Shown: piece after piece, positions 19,133 to 27,353 of the stretch | Position numbering within the stretch: the stretch's first letter is position 1 | Layout of the letters: every line of letters starts with the position of its first letter | DNA from: Cerasicoccus frondis | Lineage (GTDB): Bacteria > Verrucomicrobiota > Verrucomicrobiia > Opitutales > Cerasicoccaceae | NCBI GenBank assembly: GCA_031296915.1 | Contig: JAVDPC010000001.1 | Span: forward strand, 62,001-126,000 | DNA: 64,000 nucleotides | Reading direction: 5' to 3' | Position numbers and translations under genes: made by a program | The notes under the pieces: generated by a model | Databases searched by the model: none | What the model was told of the DNA's origin: nothing | The model's input: the letters and a program-made list of their open reading frames with translations, nothing else

Positions 19133-20635
19133 ATGATTTCCCACCGCGTTTTTGGTCCGCGTTTTTTGGGGATAATGCTGTTCCTGGCATTATCATGCCA
19201 GTGCTTCGGCAAGCCGTTTGCAGTCTCCAACATCAATAACCTGCGCTCGGACAGCGTGATAATCTGGGCGGACTACCTGACAGAGCCTCCCAGCCAAACG
19301 TTGCCGCTCACTGAGCCCTTTCCCACCGACATAGGCGGGCCAACCGTCACCATTCCCGCCAACGGAGGCGACGTCCCACAACTCATTGACCGCTCCGATG
19401 CGCCGCTACCCGGCGTCTATGTGGTCAACGGCTCCCAGAGCAGCTTTCAGCTCAACCTTTCCAGTGCAGTCCAGGGCTTTGGCGCCGTCATGGAGCCAGC
19501 TACGGTCGGCAGCACCCGCTTTGTCATCGAATTCTTCAGCCCCTCTTACCAATTCGTTTACCGCACCAATGTTTTCAGCGATGGCGAACCGGTTTACGTC
19601 GGCGGCATCGACCCAGACTCACAGCTTTTCCTGATCCTGATCTACGCGGTTGACCAAACGACACAGCAGCGCGTGCCGTTTTTCATTGGCGATCTGGAGT
19701 TTCAATTCAAGCCCGAGACCCTGCCCTTGCCCGAGCTGCCAATTGTCAGTTCCGAAACAGTGGAAATCTCCCCCACCGACACCTATCTGCACAAAGGACT
19801 CGGCGCACGCTACCGAACCAACACCACCTTGACCGCCACGGAAGACCACGAAAACGCCCATGACCTGCTCGATTATTTTCCAGCTCTGCGGGCGGGTGAC
19901 ATCCTGCTCTTTGAGCGCCTGGGCGTATCGCTCTACAATGATCGGCTGAACAATCTGCTCGGCGTGTTCATGTCGACCGAAGAGCTGCGGCCCAGTGATC
20001 AGTTTCAACGCCTGCCCACGGCCATCGCCGCTGGCGTCGGCTTCTACACCTCCTTTGTCCAGGGTGAGGACTCAACCATCAGCACGCCAACGAACATCGC
20101 GCAAGATTTCCTCATCGGCGACCAATCCATTGTCACCGTTCCCCCGAGGGCCCGCTATGTCTTCTTCTCCAAAGCAATCCCAGTCGCCGAGGGCGGCCCG
20201 CTCTCTGTCCGCATTAGCCACATTCAGCGCCTCGCATTCCTGGAATGGGTTGCGGCCATGGGTTTGGTCGGCGAAAATGCCGAACTCGACAGCGATCAGG
20301 ACGGCGATGGCCTGACCCTCCTCGAGGAGTTCGCCTACGGCCATGATCCGACCCGCGAAAACCGCGAGCCGCAGGACTTCGCGTTTGCGCCCAACGGTTT
20401 TCTGCAGGGCAATGCGCTGCGCATCGCGCTGGGCGCCCGCACGGACGCGCCCGTCCTTTACCACGCCGAATTCTCCAACGACATGGTCCAATGGGACCGC
20501 GTTTCCGACATCGGCATCGCCTATCGGGATGAGTCCGACAGCGGACGCGCCATTTTCGCTGTGGATGATCCATCCCCTGGCCCCACCCGCTTCGGTCGCA
20601 TCATCATCGAATACCTGCCACCCATTTCCAACTAA
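19133..20635 (+). CDS. Secreted protein of unknown function with calcium-loop linker
   Basis: 500 residues. Signal peptide RFLGIMLFLALSCQCFG. The body has no recognised domain: mostly beta strands with many F/Y positions. At about residue 380-400 it carries LDSDQDGDGLTLLEEFAYGHDPT, the aspartate-rich linker seen also in the 3.4-4.8 kb protein, followed by a compact C-terminal beta domain (ALRIALGARTDAPVLYHAEFS). The following Hcp-like gene starts 5 bases after its stop, so the two are co-transcribed and may act together outside the cytoplasm. Confidence 0.65.
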   Translation: MISHRVFGPRFLGIMLFLALSCQCFGKPFAVSNINNLRSDSVIIWADYLTEPPSQTLPLTEPFPTDIGGPTVTIPANGGDVPQLIDRSDAPLPGVYVVNGSQSSFQLNLSSAVQGFGAVMEPATVGSTRFVIEFFSPSYQFVYRTNVFSDGEPVYVGGIDPDSQLFLILIYAVDQTTQQRVPFFIGDLEFQFKPETLPLPELPIVSSETVEISPTDTYLHKGLGARYRTNTTLTATEDHENAHDLLDYFPALRAGDILLFERLGVSLYNDRLNNLLGVFMSTEELRPSDQFQRLPTAIAAGVGFYTSFVQGEDSTISTPTNIAQDFLIGDQSIVTVPPRARYVFFSKAIPVAEGGPLSVRISHIQRLAFLEWVAAMGLVGENAELDSDQDGDGLTLLEEFAYGHDPTRENREPQDFAFAPNGFLQGNALRIALGARTDAPVLYHAEFSNDMVQWDRVSDIGIAYRDESDSGRAIFAVDDPSPGPTRFGRIIIEYLPPISN

Positions 20636-20640
20636 TCATT

Positions 20641-21240
20641 ATGCTCATGAATATTCGCAAAGCACTTCCACTATCCGCCCTCCTCCTCGGCCTGCTATGC
20701 CCGGCGCTCAGCGCGCAAAGCATCAGCTACTATCTGGAGTTCCCAACTGACACCGTCCAGGGATCGGTGACCGCCGCAGACTATGAAGGACAGGTTGAGG
20801 TCACCACATTTAACTTTGGCGGGAATTTGCCGGTCGATATCGGCGCAGCGGCCAGCGGAAGTCCAATTGGCAAGGTTGCCCTGGAGCCTATTTATCTGCT
20901 GATTCAAACCGATAGCAAAGCCCTGCCCGGTCTGTTTCAAAACATGTTGCGCGGCACCCATATCCCTGAAGTCATCTTGAGAGGCGTTCGTGACAATGAC
21001 TCCAGCAACACTACCTCTAATTTGGAAGTATTCCTGGAGCTGAAGCTTCTGCTGGTTTACGTGAGTGAAATTCAGTTGGAAGGCGTCGAGGGTGATCGCG
21101 GCGTGTTCAATGTCGTCCTTGAATGGGGCGCCATGGATTTAAAAACGTTCAGCACCAATCCACAAACCGGCGAGCCCGTAGCCAATCCATCTGCCATCTG
21201 GAGCCGGGTAAAGAATGCTGCCGAATACGCAGTGGAATAA
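20641..21240 (+). CDS. Exported Hcp-like (type VI tube fold) protein
   Basis: 199 residues with a signal peptide (ALPLSALLLGLLCPALSA). The mature part follows the Hcp pattern: YYLEFPTDTVQGSVTAADYEG, VTTFNFG, then IYLLIQTDSKALPGLFQNML, RGTHIPEVILRGVR, LEVFLELKLLLVYVSEIQL. Real Hcp is cytoplasmic and lacks a Sec signal; exported single-gene homologues are common in Verrucomicrobiota and need not belong to a type VI system. None of the other type VI genes is present. Function unknown. Alternative ATG at 20647. Confidence 0.7.
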   Translation: MLMNIRKALPLSALLLGLLCPALSAQSISYYLEFPTDTVQGSVTAADYEGQVEVTTFNFGGNLPVDIGAAASGSPIGKVALEPIYLLIQTDSKALPGLFQNMLRGTHIPEVILRGVRDNDSSNTTSNLEVFLELKLLLVYVSEIQLEGVEGDRGVFNVVLEWGAMDLKTFSTNPQTGEPVANPSAIWSRVKNAAEYAVE

Positions 21241-21249
21241 GCTGATCAA

Positions 21250-22257
21250 TCAGCTCTGAAAGAACCCGCGCTGCTTCTCCGAGATCGGCAGGCCGACCTT
21301 TTCCATCGCCAGGAGCATGTCCTCCCACACGAGGCGCTTGGCTTGGTTGGTCTGGTTGCGGAGCAGGTAACTAGGGTGGTAGGTAATGATCAGCGGCACG
21401 CCGGAAAACTCCAGCCACTGCCCGCGAACTTTGCCCATGCGGCGGTCGGGGTCGTAGCCCAGCAAACCGTTGGCTGCAGTTAGGCCGAGGGCCACGATCA
21501 CCTTGGGCTTCACGATCTCCAGTTGGCCGATCAGGTACGGCAGGCAGTAATTGATCTCGGCTTCGACGGGGGCGCGGTTGCCATAGGGCTTATCGTGCTC
21601 GGGCCGCCAGTTCATGATGTTGCCAATGTAGGTCTGCTCGCGCTTCACGCCCATGGCGCCGATGATCTTATCGAGCAGTTGCCCGGCCTTGCCAACAAAC
21701 GGCTCGCCCTGGATTTCCTCGTCCTCGCCCGGCGCTTCGCCGCAGAAGAAAATATCCGCATCAATATTGCCAACGCCGAAGACGACCTTTTTGCCCGGGC
21801 GCAGGTGCTCGTTGCAAACTTCGTCCGCCAAGACCTTTTCACGGAGCCAATCCCACTGCGCCTGCTTGTCGCCCTCGGGCAACTCAAAGGCCGAGGGCGC
21901 AGGGATTTCCTTCACGCCCGGCGGCAAGCCCTGTCCCTTTTGCACGGTTTTCTTGGCGGCCTTCTTTTTGACTGGCGCTGAGCCAGGAGATTTCTCCGCC
22001 TCAGCGATGAAATTCTTAATCAGGTCGGCATCCTGTTTGATCCGGGGGCGACGGCCCGGCGCATGCCGCCCCTCAAAGGCAGGCTCAATCTCGCGTCGTT
22101 GGTTTTCTGGCAGGGATTCCGGCGGCGCCGCAGCCCGAATGGCCTCCACCTTGGCGTTGATGGCCTCCATCGTGCCTGGCTGCAAATAAACGGCCCCCTG
22201 ACCGGCATCCCGCCAGCGCTTGAGCTCATCAATGACTGCTTCCAACTGCGCACGCAT
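21250..22257 (-). CDS. Uracil-DNA glycosylase, family 4/5-like, with incomplete Fe-S ligands
   Basis: Base-excision repair enzyme that removes uracil from DNA. 335 residues: a 140-residue charged N-terminal extension (lysine-rich, APVKKKAAKKTVQKG), then the catalytic domain with VVFGVGNIDADIFFCGEAPG, GEPFVGKAGQLLDKII, VKPKVIVALG and the second active-site motif TYHPSYLLRN. Canonical family 4 enzymes bind a 4Fe-4S cluster through four cysteines; here only C148 and C238 are in register, while the other positions are D145 and W217 (NIMNWRPEHD where NVVKCRPPGNR is usual). So the cluster is probably absent or altered. Minus strand, convergent with the Hcp-like gene. Confidence 0.85.
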   Translation of the reverse strand: MRAQLEAVIDELKRWRDAGQGAVYLQPGTMEAINAKVEAIRAAAPPESLPENQRREIEPAFEGRHAPGRRPRIKQDADLIKNFIAEAEKSPGSAPVKKKAAKKTVQKGQGLPPGVKEIPAPSAFELPEGDKQAQWDWLREKVLADEVCNEHLRPGKKVVFGVGNIDADIFFCGEAPGEDEEIQGEPFVGKAGQLLDKIIGAMGVKREQTYIGNIMNWRPEHDKPYGNRAPVEAEINYCLPYLIGQLEIVKPKVIVALGLTAANGLLGYDPDRRMGKVRGQWLEFSGVPLIITYHPSYLLRNQTNQAKRLVWEDMLLAMEKVGLPISEKQRGFFQS

Positions 22258-22316
22258 AGGAAGAGGAAAAAGATTAAAGGAAAAAGATTAAAGGAAAAAC
22301 GCGCGGACTCTTTTAA

Positions 22317-22655
22317 TCAGGCATTTCGTGGTCGTAGCCAAAGGTAGATCTGCAGCGGAATGCTGAAGGCCATGCTGCCAAGTAATGACATCACGATAAA
22401 AAATACCCAGCCCGGCTTTTTCAGGCCAAGTTTGGCCATCAGGAAGGCAAAGAAAAACATCAGCAAGAACGCCTCAGCCATGAAGATTTGAGCCAGGCCA
22501 TTGCTCATGCCCGCGTCATAAGTCGCCCGATCAAAGAGCGCGACATAGAGAAATGGGCCATTGATCAGACAGAAGCCAAGTATGGCGAGTATCAGAAAAA
22601 CCGAACGCAGTGGACGGAGTGAGTCGAGTAAGACGGGCGGTTGATAATTAGTCAT
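22317..22655 (-). CDS. Small membrane protein of unknown function
   Basis: 112 residues with three hydrophobic spans: SVFLILAILGFCLINGPFLY, IFMAEAFLLMFFFAFLMAK and WVFFIVMSLLGSMAFSIPL. No family recognised. The ATG at 22655 is used; a TTG at 22667 is a serious alternative since GGAG sits five bases before it (adding MIGR). Located 59 bases upstream of the glycosylase gene on the same strand, possibly one transcript. Confidence 0.6.
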   Translation of the reverse strand: MTNYQPPVLLDSLRPLRSVFLILAILGFCLINGPFLYVALFDRATYDAGMSNGLAQIFMAEAFLLMFFFAFLMAKLGLKKPGWVFFIVMSLLGSMAFSIPLQIYLWLRPRNA

Positions 22656-22772
22656 CCTGCCAATCAAACTCCATCAGCGGCAAAATCAAAATCCAAGCCG
22701 GACCAGTAGGCGGGCTACTAATAGTCATGCTCCATCCTGATGCGCGTTCCGACAGCTGGGAAAACAACGCTA

Positions 22773-23426
22773 TCATTTCCGGGGCTTGCCGGAAAAAGCA
22801 TAGGTGTCCGCGTAATCGGAGTTGAAGAACTCCTGCCCATTGTCATCACCGATGTAATTTGCCACCAGGCAGAGCTCGTCTAATGCATAGCCTTTACGCT
22901 GAGGATCATTCAGATCCAGCGTGAAGTTCAGGTCCTTGAGCATAAGCAGTTCACCTGTATGGTTGCGAAGATCGAGCTTCACACGCTCGGATTCCTCGAC
23001 GGTCGTCCAATGTCCGTAACGGTAGGCGGCGAAGGCAAAGTAAACCGCCACCAACGTTTCATCGCTGTGCTGGCCACCCGGAAAGCGGACACTCCAAGTG
23101 CGCACGGTAATCGTTATCCGGTCTTCATGGGCGACCCAATAGGCGTCAATGACCCCGCGAAAGGCGCCCTTTCCCTTCATGGAATCGATCTTTAGCCAAT
23201 GCAGTCCCAATTTTTCGTAAACGAAATCCTGATCCTGCTGTGATAGTTGAGCAATCGGCAAACGAAACACCATGCCATCAACGCCTCGCCGCACGCGCAC
23301 TTCGTCGACATCGGCGCTGATATATTCGCCGTCAAATGTGCGCCCCTGCGCGTCCGTCCACGTGCGGGCACACAGCGCATTCCAGCACAATAAAGTCGAG
23401 AGTGTAAACAGGAGGTATCTTATCAT
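22773..23426 (-). CDS. Secreted SHD1-like domain protein
   Basis: 217 residues, signal peptide MIRYLLFTLSTLLCWNALC. Directly after it comes RTWTDAQGRTFDGEYISAD, then VRRGVDGMVFRLPIAQLSQQDQ, which is the SLA1-homology-like domain found in many exported proteins of Verrucomicrobiota and Planctomycetota (W-T-D-x-x-G-R-x-x-x-G-x-Y opening, L-S-x-x-D-Q closing). The C-terminal 140 residues are unrecognised. The frame could begin at a GTG 21 bases earlier, but the ATG at 23426 fits the signal peptide better. Confidence 0.72.
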   Translation of the reverse strand: MIRYLLFTLSTLLCWNALCARTWTDAQGRTFDGEYISADVDEVRVRRGVDGMVFRLPIAQLSQQDQDFVYEKLGLHWLKIDSMKGKGAFRGVIDAYWVAHEDRITITVRTWSVRFPGGQHSDETLVAVYFAFAAYRYGHWTTVEESERVKLDLRNHTGELLMLKDLNFTLDLNDPQRKGYALDELCLVANYIGDDNGQEFFNSDYADTYAFSGKPRK

Positions 23427-23501
23427 GACGCAACCAGAGATTTCCACTAGTACAGGTCATGCTCCTTAGCTTTAAAAGAAAGAAATGCGCGATGCCAACG
23501 A

Positions 23502-24062
23502 TTACGCTGAATACTCCCCCACCTTACGCCGACAGCGCCAAATCAACAAACCCGCCATAGCGAAGCCGATTCCCAACCCGGAGTAAGCTGGCTCGGGGAC
23601 AATCGTCAGGATGACCGAATCGCCCGACCATGTGTATTCATAGGTTCCCGGCGTTACGCCTAATTCGGCCAAAGTCGTTAACTCCCAGACTGCCTGCGCG
23701 GCGATTGGATCGCCACTGTCGTAGTTTTCTGGAACGAGTAAGCCATAGCCGCCCAGAATGCCCACCACATCACCATCGAAATTCGTTGCGCCAATGGACG
23801 TTCCGGAGCCGAAGTTGTCAGGCCCCGTCATCCCGGAATAGCCCCAGACCGCGCCACTCGTGGCGCCGAGAGAGCCTTCGCCAGGATTGATCGAGGCGCT
23901 AATCACACCGACTGCCTCAAAATCCAGACCGCTTAAATTGACGCTCCCCTCAACCTCCAGCACAACATCCGTGGCGTACTGATAGAGCGTGAAATTGAGC
24001 ACCGCGCCCGCCTGACTACACAACAGCCATACGAGTAAATAAGAGAGTGGGCGGAAATACAT
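23502..24062 (-). CDS. PEP-CTERM sorting-domain protein
   Basis: 186 residues. Signal peptide YLLVWLLCSQAGA, a beta-rich mature domain containing ISASINPGEGSLGATSG, and the C-terminal tail VPEPAYSGLGIGFAMAGLLIW then RCRRK: PEP motif, membrane helix and basic end. Second PEP-CTERM protein in the window; no exosortase is encoded here. The longer upstream frame to 24236 gives no plausible N terminus. Function unknown; likely envelope or matrix protein. Confidence 0.8.
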   Translation of the reverse strand: MYFRPLSYLLVWLLCSQAGAVLNFTLYQYATDVVLEVEGSVNLSGLDFEAVGVISASINPGEGSLGATSGAVWGYSGMTGPDNFGSGTSIGATNFDGDVVGILGGYGLLVPENYDSGDPIAAQAVWELTTLAELGVTPGTYEYTWSGDSVILTIVPEPAYSGLGIGFAMAGLLIWRCRRKVGEYSA

Positions 24063-24557
24063 TTTCGTATGAAAAGGTGACGCCCAACATGCGTCAACCA
24101 ACAAAAACGTCGTTTCGGGAGTGTTGCAAAGGGACAGTCCATGAGCATAAAAAAGTGAACATTTTACCACAAACCTATTGACGCCGCCGGACAATGCTAT
24201 ATTGTTCACATCATGCCATCTCATTATCGCCAACATTCCCTTGGCGGGCGGCCGCCGTAGCGTCCGTTAGCCCGCTTCCTCCTATGCCTAGCGCGCCATT
24301 CGCGAGCGCGTTGCTGGTCCCGCTGTGCGGGATTAAATCCGGCCGGCCATGATCGCCGCTCCCCCAGCATCGCCCCGAATCCAAACACTACCTAGTCAAT
24401 CATTGCATTGTTTCACCCGAAACGTTGCCGCCACTGGCTTGCGCCAGCTCCTCCGCAATGCTCCCAACAAAGCGTCGCGTGCCTCTCTTTGCGCCCAAAT
24501 CCCGCAATCCACGGCTCAAATTCACATTCAGCCCCCCCCTCCCCTCTGGCAGTTAAA
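24063..24557. other. 495-base gap with no recognisable gene
   Basis: Region between the PEP-CTERM gene and the end of the FkbM gene. It holds GC-rich short inverted repeats (GTCCCGC-TGT-GCGGGAT; CGCGCCATTCGCGAGCGCG), an 8-base C run (24532-24539), and GTGAACA/TGTTCAC arms about 50 bases apart near 24150-24210. Open frames here have no protein-like composition. A small RNA cannot be excluded. Confidence 0.4.
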
Positions 24558-25334
24558 TCACCAATTTATCTCCGTCAGGCGCGCCTCCGGCTCCAGCGCC
24601 GAACCCTTTCGAATAAACAAAAGGTCCGTCTGCCAAAGCACTTTGTCCTTTCGTCGAATCTGACTGCAAAAATCAAACACCTTGAACCCTCGCTCATCCA
24701 TAAACGCCACGACCTCCGCCAAAAGCGGGGCATTTTGATTCACCGCCACCAATGAAACTTCCATCAACACCACCTCCACCTGCCTTAACAGTCGGGCCGC
24801 CCCCCGGAGCACTTCCAGCTCATAGCCCTGCGTATCCAGCTTTAGGCACTGCGCTTGCTGGAAGTCGGGGTGTCGTTCGAGCAATGTATCCAAAGTCGTC
24901 AATGAGCGTTTCACCGAATTGCGGGCCACGCTGCTATTTTCCTCAAACACCGAGCTCCCGGTTTTCATTTCGTGGAAAACAACCTCGGCGCCATCCTCCG
25001 CCCCCAGCAGTGCGATCTCGTAGCCAAAGTGATCTGGATGCTCCGCCACGACCTTGTCGATCTGCGCGGACATTCCTGGCTGCCCCTCCACCATTAGCAC
25101 GTGCGAATCCGGGAAACAGCCAACAAAGAACTCCGCCCACTTGCCTTCATAAGCGCCGACATCGATGCAGCAGCCTGGCCGCCAGCCCAAGTCCCTCAGC
25201 GCCTGAAAAGTTTTGGCCTGCGAGGGAAACCCGCGAAACGGATCGTAGCGCGCGTAGCGGTAGAAATGCCGCACCTGGCGAAATTCTTCCAATAACTTAC
25301 TGGGGGCGAGCAGCTTCGCGATTTTTTTGATCAT
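24558..25334 (-). CDS. FkbM-family methyltransferase
   Basis: 258 residues. SAM-binding motif CCIDVGAYEGKWAEFFVGCFP, then VLMVEGQPGM, SLTTLDTLLERHP and CLKLDTQGYELEVLRGA, which are the defining blocks of FkbM methyltransferases (the LDTQGYE/LKIDVEG motif in particular). Members O-methylate sugars or polyketide-type acceptors; the local context gives no acceptor. Divergent from dnaG, with starts about 155 bases apart. Confidence 0.88.
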   Translation of the reverse strand: MIKKIAKLLAPSKLLEEFRQVRHFYRYARYDPFRGFPSQAKTFQALRDLGWRPGCCIDVGAYEGKWAEFFVGCFPDSHVLMVEGQPGMSAQIDKVVAEHPDHFGYEIALLGAEDGAEVVFHEMKTGSSVFEENSSVARNSVKRSLTTLDTLLERHPDFQQAQCLKLDTQGYELEVLRGAARLLRQVEVVLMEVSLVAVNQNAPLLAEVVAFMDERGFKVFDFCSQIRRKDKVLWQTDLLFIRKGSALEPEARLTEINW

Positions 25335-25490
25335 AGCAGTGTGATTGACTCAACCACTAACGCCTGCCAGCACAATGCCAAGCCCAAGCCCTCCCCCCAG
25401 CCAACCAAATTCCCGATAATATCCCCAACCATTAAAAAAACTTCCGTGCGTGCTTGGCGCTCGAAGCGATATTTGCCATCTTTACCCGTT

Positions 25491-27332
25491 ATGCCGAGAA
25501 TCTCCCGCAATTGCATCGAAACCATCCGCCAGCAGGTCAGCTTGGTGGACGTTGCGGGGCTGTACACACAAATGAAGCGCGCTGGCGCGCAGTGGCGCGG
25601 CTTGTCGCCTTTTAACACCGAGAAAACGCCGAGCTTTTACGTCCACCCCGAAAAGAACGTCTTCCACGACTACTCCAGCGGCAATGCGGGCGATCTATTT
25701 CGCTTCGTCATGCTCAAGGAGAACCTCGGCTTCAACGAATCGATCGAGTTCCTGGCCGAACGCTACAACGTCCCCCTGGAGTATGACAGCGACGGCATGA
25801 CGCCCGAACGCGCCTCCTTGCGCAAAGAGCTGTTCCAAATCCACGAAGTCGCCACGGATTATTTTCACCGCGCCTTTCACGCCGAGCACCCCGAGGCCGA
25901 GTTCATCCGCAACTACTGGACGGAGAAGCGGAAATTCCCACTGGAGCTCGCGGACGAATTCAAAATCGGCCTGGCCCCCTCCTCCGGCGAAGGCTTCGTC
26001 AAATACATTGTCGGCAAAGGCTTTTCCATCGATGCGCTCAAGGCCTGCGGCTTGTTGTATATTTACGACAATGCCCGTGACGCCTCCCGCGCCCGCCCGC
26101 GCTTCCGAGGCCGCCTCATGATCCCCATTCGCGACATTCAGGGGCGCGTGATCGCGTTCACCGCGCGTCAGACCGAGCTCGTCCCCGACGACGACAATTC
26201 CAAGGAGGCGAAGTACGTCAATTCGCCCGAGACGCCGCTGTTTTCGAAGTCCAATGTGCTCTTTGGCCTCGATCACGCACGCAAGCACATCGACGAAACC
26301 AAGCCATTCGTCCTCGTCGAAGGACAGCTCGACTGCCTGCGCTGCTTCCAACAGGGCGTCCACGAAGCCGTCGCGCCGCAGGGCACGGCGATCACCGAAA
26401 ACCAGCTTTCTCTGCTGCGCAAATACACGCCCAAGGTTGAAGTCCTGCTCGATGGCGACCGCGCCGGCCAAAAAGCCGCCATGCGCATGCTCCCCCTCGC
26501 CCTCGCCGCCGGGCTTGAAGTCCACTTCCTCCCCCTCCCCCCCGGCCTGGACCCCGACGATCTCCTGTGCGAAAAAGGCGCCGGAGCCCTCGATGAGCTC
26601 CGTGAAAATCGCCTGACCGCCATCCGTTTTGCGGTCAATTCGCTGATGCCCAACCCGGGACAAGCCACCCCCCGGGATAAGGCCGCCGTGCTCGAAACGA
26701 TGTTTAGCGCTTTATCCGGCTGCGATTCTGCCGTTGTACGCGGGGAATATCTGGATGAGCTAGCGCATCTAACCAGAACTGACCGCACCGCGCTGGAGAC
26801 GGATTTCCGTAGCCACCGCAAACGCGATCAACGCGCGGCAGGGGCGCCCCCGCCTCCACCGCAACCTGAAAACAAGTCCACTGAAAAATTGACAAGCGCC
26901 GAGTCGGTGCTATTGTTCATCGCTTTACATCGGCCAGATCTGGCCCAGTTTTATGCACAAACCATTGACCATGAATGGCTTGATGCCTCTCGTCAGGACG
27001 GGAGGCTGCTTGGCGTTGTCCTGGCCGAAGCAGAGAATGATCAATGGGAAGGCGTCGAAACACTGGAACCGCTGCTTGAAAATGAGGACGAACGAAATTA
27101 CATTTACCAATTGCTCACGCGTGAGCTCAACTTTGATGACCCGGTTCAAGCAATCAACGAGTGCATTCGCCGCTTATTCGAGCTCTACCTGCGCCGCGCG
27201 CAACAAAACCTGGAAGAGCGTATTTTAAACGCGAACGCCTCCCCCCCCGAGGAGACGCGAGCGTTGCATCAGGAGCGTATTCGCCTCCGCCGACTCAAGC
27301 TTCACCCGCCCACCATAGAATTGCCCACCTAA
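25491..27332 (+). CDS. dnaG: DNA primase DnaG with substituted zinc-finger ligands
   Basis: Primase that lays RNA primers at the replication fork. 613 residues from the ATG at 25491 (MPRISRNCIETIRQQVSLVDV); the upstream frame to 25341 lacks family similarity. N-terminal CHC2-type domain keeps WRGLSPFNTEKTPSFYV but the four zinc ligands, C-x2-H and C-x2-C at 40/43/61/64 in Escherichia coli, are S39, N42, D60 and S63 here. Catalytic core is intact: FRGRLMIPIRDIQGRVIAF, TOPRIM motifs VLVEGQLDCLRC and VLLDGDRAGQKAAMR. The C-terminal third is the DnaB-binding type. rpoD follows 21 bases later, the familiar dnaG-rpoD arrangement. Confidence 0.95.
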   Translation: MPRISRNCIETIRQQVSLVDVAGLYTQMKRAGAQWRGLSPFNTEKTPSFYVHPEKNVFHDYSSGNAGDLFRFVMLKENLGFNESIEFLAERYNVPLEYDSDGMTPERASLRKELFQIHEVATDYFHRAFHAEHPEAEFIRNYWTEKRKFPLELADEFKIGLAPSSGEGFVKYIVGKGFSIDALKACGLLYIYDNARDASRARPRFRGRLMIPIRDIQGRVIAFTARQTELVPDDDNSKEAKYVNSPETPLFSKSNVLFGLDHARKHIDETKPFVLVEGQLDCLRCFQQGVHEAVAPQGTAITENQLSLLRKYTPKVEVLLDGDRAGQKAAMRMLPLALAAGLEVHFLPLPPGLDPDDLLCEKGAGALDELRENRLTAIRFAVNSLMPNPGQATPRDKAAVLETMFSALSGCDSAVVRGEYLDELAHLTRTDRTALETDFRSHRKRDQRAAGAPPPPPQPENKSTEKLTSAESVLLFIALHRPDLAQFYAQTIDHEWLDASRQDGRLLGVVLAEAENDQWEGVETLEPLLENEDERNYIYQLLTRELNFDDPVQAINECIRRLFELYLRRAQQNLEERILNANASPPEETRALHQERIRLRRLKLHPPTIELPT

Positions 27333-27353
27333 GTAAGTCCACCCAGCAACAAC

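Noticed and set aside
24063..24557. Structured RNA gene in the GC-rich gap
   Set aside because: Several short hairpins but no match to RNase P, SRP, tmRNA or 6S signatures that I recognise.
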